Numbered from the stretch's first letter, positions 37,001 to 52,000 are shown. The stretch is 64,000 nt of DNA from Plazaster borealis (GCA_021014325.1 CM037462.1:7670501-7734500); one strand, 5' to 3'. Made by a program: numbers and translations. Notes: generated by a model not told the origin, from the letters alone.

Positions 37001-40000
37001 GCAGCATTACCACAGGTACATTCATATCTTGTCATCAGTTTCATACTCTAGCTGCAGCATTACCACAGGTACATTCATATCTTGTCATCAGTTTCATACT
37101 CTAGCTGCAGCATTACCACAGGTACATTCATATCTTATCATCAGTTCCATACTCTAGCTGCAGCATTACCACAGGTACATTCATATCTTATCATCAGTTC
37201 CAAACTCTATCTGCAGCATTACCACAGGTACATTCATATCTTGTCATCAGTTCCATACTCTAGCTGCAGCATTACCACAGGTACATTCATATCTTATCAT
37301 CAGTTCCATACTCTAGCTGCAGCATTACCACAGGTACATTCATATCTTATCATCAGTTCCATACTCTAGCTGTAGCATTACCACAGGTACATTCATATCT
37401 TATCATCAGTTCCATACTCTAGCTGCAGCATTACCACAGGTACAATCATATCTTATCATCAGTTCCATACTCTAGCTGTAGTATTACCACAGGTACATTC
37501 ATATCTTATCATCAGTTCCATACTCTAGCTGCAGCATTACCACAGGTACATTCATATCTTATCATCAGTTCCATTCTCTAGCTGTAGCATTACCACAGGT
37601 ACATTCATATCTTATCATCAGTTCCATACTCCAGCTGCAGCATTACCACAGGTACATTCATATCTTATCATCAGTTCCATTCTCTAGCTGTAGCATTACC
37701 ACAGGTACATTCATATCTTATCATCAGTTCCATACTCTAGCTGCAGCATTACCACAGGTACATTCATATCTTTTCATCAGTTCCATTCTCTAGCTGTAGC
37801 ATTACCACAGGTACATTCATATCTTTTCATCAGTTCCATACTCTAGCTGTAGCATTACCACAGGTACATTCATATCTTATCATCAGTTCCATACTCTAGC
37901 TGCAGCATTACCACAGGTACATTCATATCTTATCATCAGTTCCATACTCTAGCTGCAGCATTACCACAGGTACATTCATATCTTATCATCAGTTCCATAC
38001 TCTAGCTGCAGCATTACCACAGGTACATTCATACATTATTAATTATGTACAGGTATAAAGCCGTTGAAGATTTTCTTCAAAACCAAACCAAATGTTTTGA
38101 CACAATAAAACAGTGTCAGTAGTTCTTTTCTAGAAACTAATGTGAAATAATATTTGTATTGTTAATTTTGTGCAATGCATTCTGTGCATTGTAGCTGTGT
38201 CATAATTACAATGATACAACTTTCAAATCTAAGGACATCTTGTGCTTATTGGTAATCATATAACTAATAATGTTTAGGAATAGCAATATGACTTGTTGGA
38301 ATTCCTAAACCCTATTTGGGAGGATTTAAACAAAAAATACAGCCCTAGTTTTGATTGCTGCTTTTTATTAGTGTAGTTTTTAAAATTAGCCTTTCGCATG
38401 AAATATGCTAGTTACATTCATGCATGCGTACAGACACTATTGGTAGGCAAACTCCTTAGAGTTGTTATTATTACGTATTTCTGGTATGAAACCAAGGATG
38501 CCTCATAAGTGAACTTAAGCAATGTAGCTCGCAAACCTGAGGAAACCTGTAAACAAGGTTGCTTGCTATGTGAACCAGAAACACCGAGGTTGACCCCTAC
38601 TCTTCCACGATAAGTGTTCTGGGTTCTTTTGCGTGCACTAACAATCCTAGGACAAAGGACCTACGTCTTAATGTCCCATCCGAAGTACAAAGCAATTATG
38701 GTAAAGTTTCTTGCTCAAGGATACAAGTGTCACGACCGGGACTCGAACCCACACTCTGCTGATCAGAAACACCAGAACCCGAGTCCTTTGCCCTTAACCA
38801 CTCGGCCACGACACGCCATGTGTGCATTATGCAGACGCACTAGCCCGCCACAATCAGCCCGGTACTAAAAGGCTAATGTTCCCTCATTTTGTTAACCAGT
38901 AATGTTAGTGCGCACACATGATGTGCTACTTACATATTTCATAGTAAGGCTCTATTGTTGTAATTTCATATTGTTATGATTGATTGAATATTAGGACATT
39001 CAAAACAAGTTGAAGCAGATGACCTTGAGAGATCTGATCATTAATGGCAAGGAGGTATGTATAATATCAACAGTGACCTTGTAAGGTAGTCCCAGTAAGC
39101 ATCATTCATTCAATAATGATATCAAGAATGACCTTGTAAGGTAGTCCCAGTAAGCATCATTCATTCAATAATGATATCAAGAATGACCTTGTAAGGTAGT
39201 CCCAGTAAGCATCATTCATTCAATAATGATATCAAGAATGACCTTGTAAGGTAGTCCCAGTAAGCATCATTCATTCAATAATGATATCAAGAATGACCTT
39301 GTAAGGTAGTCCCAGTAAGCATCATTCATTCAATAATGATATCAAGAATGACCTTGTAAGGTAGTCCCAGTAAGCATCATTCATTCAATAATGATATCAA
39401 GAATGACCTTGTAAGGTAGTCCCAGTAAACATCATTCATTCAATAATGATATCAACAGTGACCTTGTAAGGTAGTCCCAGTAAGCATCATTCATTCAATA
39501 ATGATATCAAGAATGACCTTGTCCATACCTAGGTATCCCTGGTAGCGAATTTTTTTTTCCGGAACCTTTCAGGCAGTGCCGTGGAGTTTAAGCCAATCAA
39601 AGCGAGGACGTCACATAATACCGCTTTTTGATTTTTCAATGGCCCACGTACAAATACTGTACTGCCCGAAAGGTTCAGGTGAAAAAATATTCGCTCCCTG
39701 CGGTAGGCTATATTCCATGTAGTGTACTTCGACACTTTAAATGCACGGTAGTCTGTAGAAATCATCAAGTATTGCAGAAACAAAAATAGCTATTTTACAT
39801 TAAGATGCAATTGTACAGTGGCACCTTCACAACATGACATGTTTTAATACCTCAAAAAAGTAAACCCTCTGGATGTTTACATTCGTTGTGTTACAATTGT
39901 TATTATTTATTGTAGACATGTTTTCCGCCTGTAAAGGGGAAAAAGAATAACCAAAGCTAAACAAAAAAGTGTCTTTTGTCGCTAAACAATTATTTGTCCA

Positions 40001-43000
40001 AGTACATACAGTACCTAGGATAACTGAGACTTATTATTAAGAAATAAAATCACCAAGGGGTGAACTCCAACAATATTGTACCATAGCTAATGAAACCATT
40101 TTCATATAATTTTATTTTGTTGCTGCAACAGGTTTGTGATATGTTGATAACATCTCTGATCAATCACTATATTGGAGACAATGCTACTACTGATGCAATA
40201 AGTATCAATCTACGGGAAATCTGCCCTTCTATATACAGTGAAGATGATGCTGTGTGCTCCAAGGTATGACATCACAAGGTCATAGGTCACTGGTACAATA
40301 AACAGTTCATATGATTGAGCAATGATTGACCAGTTAGCTGGCCTTGTAATTAGTTTTGTTACAGTCTCAGTTATTTTGAACCATACTGACATCAAATTGC
40401 CATTCTAATAAGCCATTTGCGAGTTAGATTTGAATAATGTCTGGTACAATGACTTGCTTAGTCACAACGTATCGATTAAATTTGAATTCCTTAGAGACAT
40501 TTGTTGTGGCACATGATTCACAGCAAGCTGTGCGCAGTTACGTAAGAGACTGCGAACACCCAAACACAATTTTGAATTAATTCGTATGGCACACTGGTAC
40601 CAGGATTTGCTCATCTGGAGGTTGTTTCGAAACATTTGACAAAGCAACTGTCTCTATAGTCTGAGGAATTCAAATTTAAGCGGTATCTTGTGACTGAGAA
40701 ATCTAACTTGCAAATGGCTCATTGAAGATCATTCTGAAGCCATCCTTTATTTTATATGGTTTGACACATTTGAATGTTTGCCTTCGTCCATTGTTAATGA
40801 TTCTTGTTTTTAACTTCCAGGCAAATGAGTTAGTTAAAGGAGCTCAACAAGCAGAGACACGTTCTAACAGAAATGCAATGCTCCAGGAATCATTGAAGGT
40901 AAAGTAACACTAGTTTCATGTCATATTGCTGTATGTTAGGAAATCTCCTACATATTTATACAATCCTGTCACTTACAAATTTAGCTTCCTCCTAATAACT
41001 ATTTTTTTAATTGATAATGATTGTGAATATCTTAAAACAAAATTGGGGTCTCCATTTGAAATGTCCTGAATCACGTAACTTATTCAAATAAAATATGAAC
41101 CTGGCTTAAATGAAGTTCAGAAATCCTACAAAGCAAGCTGTTGCAAGAAGAGTGGATAATGAATCCTGTATAACACTCTACGTCGGGTCCATTTTGATGC
41201 AAATGGTGTGACGTGTCATGGCCGAGCGTTTTAGTGCATCAGACTCAAAGTTCTGGTGGCTAATCGTCGGGATGTGGGTTCGAATCCCGGTCATGACAAT
41301 TGTGTCCTTGAGCAAGACGCTCAACTATAATTGCTTCTATTCACTCGGGGGTAAATGGGTACCTGTGAGGGCAGAGGTGGTTCCTCTGATTGATTTAGCT
41401 TTGTGCGCTAGATGTTTGACTGCACAGGCTGTATACTCCCAAGGGAGCTGAGATGGTTTAGGGAATGAAATATATGGCCCAGTGACCAGGGGTAATAATG
41501 TTGGAGCGCATGAGTGTCACCGAGTGATGGATTTGAGCGCTGTATAAGAAGCCAATATTAATATTACTATTATTTTTGTATTATTATTGCAGCATTTCAA
41601 GACAATTAGTCAGAAGTTGATTCTATCAGCAGTATGCAGTGAATATCATCAAGGTGAGAGTGACATATTGGCATCAAACCTCATACTGCATTTATAATCA
41701 ATACTATCAGAAGTCTATGTAGGATGCCATCTAGTTATAACCCATGTTGCAGCTTTGTACTCTGCATACACACACACACACACATGTGTAAACACGCAAT
41801 CAGGACCTCCTTAGACTGTGCAAGTCTTGCGCGTAATGGAACGAGAAAACACGTCAAACGAAGAACTTTGTTTTTTCTAAAAATCAAATCTTTGTTTTAA
41901 ATATATCTAATGTCAAACTCTGAACAACAAAAATACTCATTACATGTTTATATAATCAGTTTTACTTTTTATAATAAATACACAATCAATGTGTTAATTA
42001 TTATTGAAACAAAATTAAAACTCTGGGACATGGATGCTTATTTGATCTTAACTTTTCAGAAACCCCTTACGCGGATTCGCGAAGGTCACACGGCGTAAAA
42101 TTAACGCTTGGCGCAGTTTTTAGAGGACGCTGACGCCTCAACAATCATAGACTGCTATAAAAAGGCTTCGCGTTGCAATTACAGCATCCGGCGATTATCA
42201 TCGCACATCCAAAACAAGCGTTTACATAAGTTTTGTGATCAGAGGTGAGAACAAAATTCTTATTTTTTTGCAGTACCGGAAGCTGAGGTCAAGTTTAATT
42301 ATCGGGTTTTCTTCGTTATATTGTTGAATTGATTTTACTTGCATATTTTTTATAACTAAGTATTACATTCCCAACAACATATTTATTTTTCATGGTCATA
42401 AACCACGTTAAACTAAAATAATTGACAAAACAAAATCTTGCCCACGTAAATCTCCATATGGTTGGGACCACAATGGTCCCAGAAGTTCAAATATGCGTGA
42501 GACTTGCACAGTCTATTGTCCCTCTTTTGTTTGTACAAGTCAACTTTTTGGCAACAGCTCCCATTGATTTTGTACACACTCTCCAACTGGGGACCTTCAC
42601 CAAGCCGGGGACACTGGTGTCCTCTTTAGGTCACCAATGATAAATACCATTGTTTTGAAGCACATGCATGGCACAAAATAATTAATTGGTAAGGTAACAA
42701 ACTACAGCATGAACAGGTTTCTTAAAACTTGGACTTCATGATGAAATAAGTTGATTACTACATTCAAATATAATAATAATAATAATAGCGAACATTTATA
42801 ACGCGCCATGTCTGTCAGACATGACACTCCTGGTGCGGGACTACAAATTTTTTCCTGCAAGGTATATGTGGAGCTACGTTTGAAGTATGAGGCCTAGTCA
42901 TTTATAGCACCATGCAATGGTTTACAAGGTGCTGTGGCGCAATGCTGCCGATCAAACCAGGAACACCGGGGCGAACCCCTTCTCTTTACGATAAGTGCAC

Positions 43001-46000
43001 TGGGTTCTTTTACGTGCATTACACAACACACGGGACCAACGGCTTAACGTCCCATCCGAAGGACGAAGCATGTGGTTAAGTGTCTTGCTTAAGGACACAA
43101 GTGTCACGACTGGGATTCGAATCCACACTCTGCTGATCAGAAACACCAGAGCTTGAGTTCGGTGTTCTTATCCGCTCGGCCACGACACGCCAAACATTTG
43201 AAAGTCGGCATGTTTGTTATCAATACCTATCGATAGCCTATATCAGGATATTTTCCCCTAAATTATAGATTGATGCCCGAGTCAAAAATGTAGATGTTAT
43301 CTTAAATTGTTGCTAATAGACTGTGTGAATCTCTTGGCCTTTTTAAATTGTTTGATTTTGTTTCCTTCACACTTTAAAGCAATGTACATGGGAACTCAAG
43401 GTTCTAAGAAATGTTTGAATACAAGCGAGACTTGTACAACCTTATTAACCACCTTGTCAACATTTAATATCTGTATTATTGTCTTTAATTTGATAGAAGG
43501 TTCTTATTTAAACTAAACATATTACTTTTTGTTTGACAGCGCGGTTTTATGAAGGAGTTGTTGATTTAAGTCTGTCAGCTGCTGAAAAGAGAGATCCACA
43601 GAACTTAGCTTTGCATCATTATAAGAATGGTAAACCATTAGAGGATGTACAAGGCCTTCAGGCATTCACTGCACGGTAAGAATGTGTAATGTTTCACTCA
43701 GTCTTATTCCTATAGACCTCTAGCTACTGTCTGCTATTAATTGGGAGTTAAATTGCATCTTAAAGATATGATGCGTATCTAGCTGCGTGCACATTGCCTA
43801 AACATAAGCACTGAATAGTTATGCTTGCAATCTGACTCCCAAAATGGTGCAAGCAAGATTTATCATGGGTGGTGACATGGGATATATTGGGTCAGTTTTT
43901 ATCAATTCTCATGCATAATAACTGAATAAATACATAATCAGTTACATTGCCATGTCAGTAATATTAAGTATGCTTGACTAAGTGAGTTTGAGGTTGATGC
44001 TGTCAGATCTCAGTTGGACCCATTGAATGAAATCCAACCTTAATCAAGTTTGGACTTCACATTGTCATAAAACACTTTAGCTGGGCCCAATTTCATAGAG
44101 CTGCTTAGGCACAAAAAAGTTGCTTAAGCACAAATTAATTGTGCTTACCAGATTAAGGTTATCAGCCAAAATACCATATCACATGCACCGTTTGGGACTG
44201 GTATCCTGCTTATTTTTACTTAGCAGAAAATTATGAAGCAACATTTTCTGTTCAAGTTCATGTTGTAGTTATGCCAGAGATCTTTCATTTATGTTTCCCT
44301 TCCAGCATGACAGGATAAGTTTAGCGGAATTGCCAGAATCATTTTTCTTTGAGAGTATCGCTGGCACAAAGAAACCATGACTTAACAAAGCCAAGAGAAC
44401 AAAGACTTTGTTTGAAGCACCAGGATTTTTTCTTTCTCTTTCAAGAAAATTTCAATTTGGCCCATGACCTGAACCAAGGCAGGAATTTTGGTCTATTCCG
44501 ACTTACCTCCATTGAGCTGAAATACAATGAAATTAAAACTGTGGAAGCCTCTTGGTGACACATAATCATCTTCATGCAATAAAAGAACAAAGGTCTAGAA
44601 TCCAGGATTATGCAATAACCCCAGCACAAGGCAGAATTTTACCCCTTTTTCCCCACCACCAACTGTCCTCTTTGTGTGGGTGAAGTGAAGCGTTGCACAG
44701 GGAGTGCATGCACTGCTCTGACCATGGTCCATAGTGTAAAGTATGAGCAGCCTTTGTTCAGGTCATCTGATGTGACAACAAAATACAAAATTCATGTCAC
44801 CCGAATTCTAGCAGGGAAAATATTGGCATGTTCACAGGACATCTGGCATCAAGTGGTTAAAAGACTTTACACTAACTAGTCACCTTAGGAATACACTCAA
44901 TGGCAACATTACGCAACCAAACTCATTTTGTCCCCTTTGGTGTATACTCCAAATTTTCAGATGTGCTTTTTGACCAAAGATTCTAACTGAACTCGGCAGT
45001 AGACATGAAAACTTTAAGTTAAAAAAAATGTATACGCGCATGCGGTCATGTTGCCATTAATGGTGGCATGTAGAGCTACCAGCAGGTGTCTTCTGCACAG
45101 GATCATCAGTGAGGAAATATATTCATTACTTTCAAATCATGTTGTTGTTTTACCTCTAAATTATACACATATATGTTATATTTGTATGGATTGTATGTTC
45201 TTTTGGATTGTTTTGATGTTTGTGATGAATACAGTTGCCTATGTGTTTTTGTAGGTATGAATGTTATAAGTGTATAACAGATATTCTTGATGAGTTATTA
45301 CTATTGAGTCAGACACATCCTACATCTCCTGCTGTACCAAGACACCCAGGTCCTCCACCTCAGACTGATCCTAATAGACTATCCAGTCAAGAGTCCAAAA
45401 CATATGTAAGTATGACACAATCACATTCAACAAATAAACGCCACATAGTGCAGGTTGATTTAGTTCCTTTATTGAAGAAAAATGGAAACACTGTACAACG
45501 GTAAGTGTGGTTGGCCATATACTCTTTTTTTCCAATTACAAATTTGCACATCTGTAATCTGATAGTTGAGATGAGGAAGAAACTAAATTTGACATAATGA
45601 TGATCATATTTGAAGTCTGGGACCAATACCAAAAGTTCCATGATATAAATGTCAAATTCTGATACCTTGGGGCATTGAGTAAATTGAATCATTTTAGAGG
45701 ACAACAAAACAAATTCAAATAACATTTGCAAAGGTAAGTGAAATCCGCTGTTATACTTACCTTCAATGATACCCACTCAATACTTTGCTCCAAAACCTGT
45801 AAATATGTCAATACTTCATCATTCTGCAACCCAAATTAAATGATGTTTGTTCCGACCTACAATACTACTGAAGATGAGATGCTGTATGTCCTTCAATGTG
45901 ATTGATTGATGGATGATATAACATGAATGATTTGATTGCTTCTTATTAATGCGTAGATGGATGAGATGATGAAGAAAGCCTTAGCCTCAGATGATGAATT

Positions 46001-49000
46001 GTTCCATGTTGCTCTGTATGACTGGTTAATGGAGAAGGGTCTAAAAGATCGTCTTCTTGAGGTAAGATGAGTTTCACACTCTAGTGATGTACATTCTCAG
46101 GCCAGAGAAGAAAAAATATCCTCATAATAAAAACAAATTCAACATCTCAATTTAAAATAGATAGATAGACAGATAAATGGTTTATTTATGATTTCAAAAT
46201 ACAAAAAAGACTTCACAATCAGAAGAATGATTGCGTCTAAAATTACATTAATTCAATTTACAATTAATAAGAAAATTACAACAAAAACAAAATTAAACAA
46301 TACAAAGCAATTAATACTTTTAAAAGGTACTAGACTGAATACACTTGTCAAAAAAGGAGAAAGGGACATTAAGGGTGATCAAAGGGAAAGACAGGACAAG
46401 AAGGGGAGCAAAAAACCATAAATCAATTTTTTTTTCAATAGTTCAATTTATTTCCACTCAATCATTTAAAATGACAAAATATAACATTACAGGAGAAAAA
46501 ACCTTAATAGATTAAGTGGAGGAGGTCTCCTAAAAGCAAGCTTGTTGGGTGGAGACCCCCCGAATTTGTGTACACACATACGTATATGAGAAAGAACAAA
46601 GGGTAGACTGAAATAATTGAAAGCACACAAACTAGTTACACATGAAATGACACGGACAAAAACACAAACAGGACAACACAGTAACAATGGTTCAGTAGAC
46701 GGCAGTATGGAGATAAGTAGATAAGTAGAGACATTATTGGCAGAAGTTGAATCAATAAAATAGTGAGCCGAACAAAAACAGAATATTGATTAATACAATC
46801 AAACAAGGTGTTTTTGTAAGAGAACCGTTTTAAGTTTTTTTAAAAAGATATAAGGGCTCTTGCATTTTTTTAGAGTAGCGCTAAAGGAGTTCCAATACTT
46901 AGGTCCTTGAAAAGAAACACATTTGGTTGAATGAACACAGGGGATGTGGAAACCATCTGAGAGTCTAGTTGGATAAGAGTGGATTTGAGAATTAAGCATA
47001 AACATATTCTGGAAGGGCTTGGGTAATTTATTGGAAATGAATTGGTGCATAAATATTCCAAGCTGAAGTTAATATATCTCAGGGACTTTAAGAGTTCTAT
47101 GATTAAGGAATAATGGGCTAGAATGGGCACGAAAGTCAGCACAGTTAATAATTCTAAGGGCTCTTTTTTGTAAAATGGTGATACGATTCAATAAATATAC
47201 ACTTGATTTACCCCAGGCAAGGATGCTGTAGGAAATATACGGCAAAATTAAAGCAGAATAAATATTGTACAGGATGTTAGATGGAAAAAAATATTTGAGT
47301 TTGTTGATAATTCCTATGTTTCTAGAAATCAATTTACATAAGTGGATAAAAAGCCATTCAGGATGTGAAGGCAACTTGTCCAAAACACAGTCATAAAAAT
47401 GAAGGAAACAAAACAAATATTTTCTTGTTTAAGCTGGCAATATGTGTCAAAATTTGATGTGTCAGATTTGTTTATGATAATAAACAAGTCGTTTCAAAGT
47501 GCAAATTAAACTAAAACGGCATAAAACTTTTTTTTTCTGAAGTCTTTTTCACTCGAGATTGTTAAACGTGTTTGGTTAAAAATATCAAAATGAATAGAAA
47601 GCCTAATGTCTTTTTGGCATTGTGGCCAATTATGCCACAAATGTAATGATTTGTTACATATTGATATAATATAATGGTGATCCTAATCAAGAGATGGTTG
47701 CACTGCCTATAGTTTACACTCCATGTAGATGTCATCAACTACTGCTGTTTCACTTTGGATTGGGGGGGGGGGCTTGAAACACCCATTTAACCCTCTAGTT
47801 ACAAGATTCTTTTACATAAACAACCACTGATGACTGAATTGCCATTTTGAAACTTTACAGTTTATTTTATTTTACCACCATTGGAAAGATCCGATCTTTC
47901 TTTTTCAAACCATTGTAAGCTTGGCTATGGAGGGTGAACATGGACAAACTACATTTTTATAACAAAAAGCCTAGGTGCCAGGCTTGAGTGCTTTTTGTGT
48001 GTACTAAATTCACCAATGGTGAGGAAAGGGTTAAAGCAGTGGTGACCTGTTTTAAATAATGAACGCTGACTGTATTGCTTGTGTTATATGACCATGAGAT
48101 ATACAGACAGGGGAGCTACCTCATGCATCTCTAAGGAGTTTGTTGTCAAATAGTTGCAACTTGAAATAGAAATGAAGAAATCTCATTGTATTTATCATTG
48201 TGTAGATTCAATCTGTGTATGTGGAGGAGTATATGAAGCGTGCTGCCATGTACTCATCTGATAATCTACAAATGATGGATCTGTTATGGAAGTATCATGA
48301 GAAGTCAGGGAACTATCCTGCTGCTGCTAAGATATTGCTCAAATTAGCTGAAAGACATAGGTAATACTAAGGAAATAAAAGAGTGGCGACAATGTTTTAA
48401 CTGGCTGTTTAAAACCGACAGGGTCGTGGCCGAGCTGAAGGCGAGGTCCTTTATCTCATGGCAATGACCATGCAAGGTTTTAAACAACTGTTTAAAGACC
48501 GACTCACTACTCTTTTATTCCCATTCATAAATGCCCTTTTTGTTAAAAAGCAGTAATAACATTGGAAAATCTGTAAAACTTTTCTGTAAATTTTCGATTC
48601 CTGTCAGTCATGCCATAGGCATACATGCATGTGTTCACTTCTAGTCTGTTTCTAAATGAAGTGTCATCAAATTATTTTTGTGCATCTGAGAGAAAATGAT
48701 TGTTGCAAGATTCAACCCACACCTTCATTTTATCAGCACATAAATTGTACATTTGTAATAGATCAACAAAAAAAGCACTTGAGTTTCCATGATGGAGAGA
48801 CAATAGTGAAAGGTTTGAGGTTGAATAATGAATGAATTGAGTCATGAAACTCAAATAATTAACCTCAAGTAATGTCATCCTTAAGACCTTAAAATCTATC
48901 AACTTGTTGTTTGGATTGACAGAACAGGATATAACGGCATTTAGAGTGTCTACACATCCAAGTATTTTTGTGTGAGCACATTGCACATTGCACAAAAATC

Positions 49001-52000
49001 AAAAATCTAAGATGACAGACTTAAGACTAATGGTAACTTTGTTGTTGATGTTTGCAGCACTGATGTGATATTACAACAGCGTATTGAGTACTTATCTCGT
49101 GCTGTGATGTGTGCCAAGAGTAGTAATCTAAGAACTAGTGCAAGCAGTGAAGGAGAATTCCTACACGAACTAGAAGAGAAATTGGAGGTAATTAAACAAA
49201 TGTAGTCATGTCTGAACATTCACAGAATCACTTGCTGGTAAAAAAGAGATCATTCCTTCTCTAATAAAATTGAGTTCTTTCCTGAAACACTTTGATGATA
49301 AGTGGCAGGGCTGGAGTTTACAAAGAGCTGAGATTGATCTTAAGATGTGTATCGATCTTAATTGCTAGCAAAGTGTGATGTCACAATACAACCCACTATG
49401 GCAAAATTGACATCTAATCTTAAGATGAATCTTAGTGCTTTGTTAAATCGAGCACAGGTCTTCTGCACAATTACATTGTCAAAGGAACATTTTTCTATTA
49501 ATCTAATTCAGACCAAACTTGGTCATCCAGTATCACCCTAGTGTGTTTAATGTTAATAATCAGACCACTACTCTATTACTGGACAATTCTTCCCTCTTTC
49601 TTACTCAATGTCTGAAAAACACTTCCAAAATGGAAATATTCATTTTTGGAGCAAACTGCAGTTTGAAAAACTGACTGTGTAGGTATATTTGTAATCTTTG
49701 TGCACACTTAGTTTATCATTGGTAAATATGGATAATGTACATGTTTTGATGTGACGTTGTTGATCTCCTGTAGGTGGCCAATCTTCAGCTACAGGTCTAT
49801 GAGTCTATTGCGAGGTTCAGTACAGCTGATCCTAGATACCAAGAAGCATTGTCTAAACTCAATGTGGAATTACAAGGCGTTACTGAGGTAGGAAATGTTC
49901 TTTACACTGCTGTAAGAGCAGTCAATGATCAATAACTGTCACCCATCCTTCATACTGCATACATGTTTCTATATCGAGTACAAGATTAATGAGATGGTTT
50001 TGTGTGTGTATTCTTTGTAGCTGTATGGAGACTTTGCTGATATGTTCAATCTTTATGAATGTCAACTTGCTATTGTCCACTGTGCTGGACATTATGATCA
50101 ACAACTGATTCAATCTTTATGGCAACAAATCATTGACAAAGGTACATTATATTCCTTCTCAATTCACCTTCTTATGTAAAGTTGTTTTCTTTATTGTATT
50201 ATTGTATTAAGAATTAAACCATAAACATAAAAGATTTCTTTTGTGTGAGTGATTACACTCCATGTCACATATCGACCGGTGCCTTGAAGAAGGGCATAAG
50301 ACTCTACACTCCTTCTTCTAGGCACACAAAGTACTTTATGTCCCAGTAACAGAAAGCTGTAAGCAATTAAATGGCTACTGACAAAAACGTATTGCATAAC
50401 TGTTACATTTTTGTCGCTAGAATTACCCCAAAGAGATGTTTTCCCATTCCCATGCAGAAATTAACCTTCCTATGAATGATGACTAATGAATGGCAGAAAA
50501 CCGATCAAACTTTCGTACTCAGTTGTCTTGAAACACAATTTGCACATTATTTGCTATGCCCGTTCTCCGGTAACTTTTTGTTATGTCCTTCTGGGCACAT
50601 AAAGATATTCAAAACATAGATTCCTGGGTTTTTTTTCTGAATTAATCTTGATCAAACACTTACTGGGTATTTACCGGTACTATGTAGCTTGAATCACAGT
50701 TGTAATTATGATACATGATGAATGATGAAAGAACAAACAAACACTCTGAAGATAGATTCTTTAATTTCATGTTTCATGGTTTAAGGGATTATAACTTATT
50801 GGTAAAATGTTTGTAAATGCATCCTCACTTTACCAAAGTCAAAGGAAGACAATCAGAGCATACTCATCGAAACGTTGAGTCGTTAACCACTGGTTCTTTT
50901 CAGAACCAACACTACTCAAAAGAGATATTCACATGGTGTTACCGCAAACCTCTCTTAGTCAAAGTCAAAGGGTATTGCAGACCTCTTACTGTTTGAGTTG
51001 ATTTCAGAAAACGGCTCAAATGTAATGTAGCAGGCACATTGTACGTTTCTGTATCCATTTCAGTATTGCATGTTTTTCTAAATATGACATTATGTTAGAC
51101 AGATCAAGTTATGATGCTGCAATGTCTTTCTATTGTGTATGGTTTTTAATGACAGTTTTTCTGACATTAATGTTGCTTTAATGTATTACTAAAAGATCCC
51201 ATAATGAATGAGGCTGGATACATTTGCAACTCTCATGCATAATACCAAAGAATCGTCACATAACAACCACAAGGGATAACTTCTACTGGATAACACACAA
51301 ATGTAAATTTTATATTGGCATAACTGTATGCTGAGATCAACTGTACAATGCACATTTTCATTATTGGTAATATTGGTAAAGAATTGATCTTCTATTTTAA
51401 GTTATTTGGGGGTAAAGCCCAGAAATGGCTGCCAGCTACAGTGAACTTGTTATTAATCCAGTTATTTTGAATCTATAATGTATGACAAATGGTACATTCT
51501 AGGGATAGTTTTACTGTAATTCAGTCAATACGTGTATACTGACCAGGTTTTCTTGTCAGTCTTGACTATATTTGTTTATTTGATATTGTTGCAGATCTTG
51601 AAAATAGTATTGGTAAACCAAATGAGAGCAGAATTGGTATCTTAACCAATAAACTGCAATCATTGGGGCGTAAATACTTCACATCAGAACGATACTTCCC
51701 AACAGGTAAGATCAATGTTTCTGTAGTTTGAGAACAAATCAAAATGAATGGTCTCTGATGTGGTCAGACTAGTTATTTGAAGTAGATCAAATTTATCATT
51801 CTAGAAATGTGATCAAACAATATTTTACCCATAAACCGATGTGTGTGAAGCACTGTATACTCAGTACTTTTCTCAAGTCCAGCAGCATTATGAAGGCATT
51901 TAATAATTGTTAGTCATTTAAGATATTATCAAAATATAGCATTAAATGTCTGTAAGATCAAGAATCAAGACAAGAGGGTTCTGTTGTTTGACTGTAGATA

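Larger units (their letters stand above)
36617..46061 (+). other. NUP155: NUP155 exons 19-26 (alpha-solenoid, first part)
   Basis: Exons: 36617-36750, 38995-39054, 40132-40263, 40821-40898, 41593-41653, 43540-43675, 45255-45405, 45957-46061. They cover residues about 759-1044, including [56 protein letters not shown] and [15 protein letters not shown]. Exon 19's 3' end and donor are copied in tandem downstream; exon 20's donor is followed within six bases by a 55-bp array. Confidence 0.93.

Noticed and set aside
37082..37369. 95-codon frame in intron 19
   Set aside because: It is a read-through of the 53-bp minisatellite in shifting frames, not an independent exon.
38728..38817. Functional tRNA-Leu gene
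   Set aside because: Box A and B are present, but the sequence continues into a SINE body shared with 42945-43193, and the same holds for 41214-41298.
44349..44558. Small frame in intron 24
   Set aside because: No motif and no matching splice sites; NUP155 exons 24 and 25 join in phase without it.
50840..50990. Possible hammerhead-ribozyme-like or retroelement motif (CATCGAAACGTTGAG)
   Set aside because: The CTGATGA part of a hammerhead core is missing and I could not define element ends.
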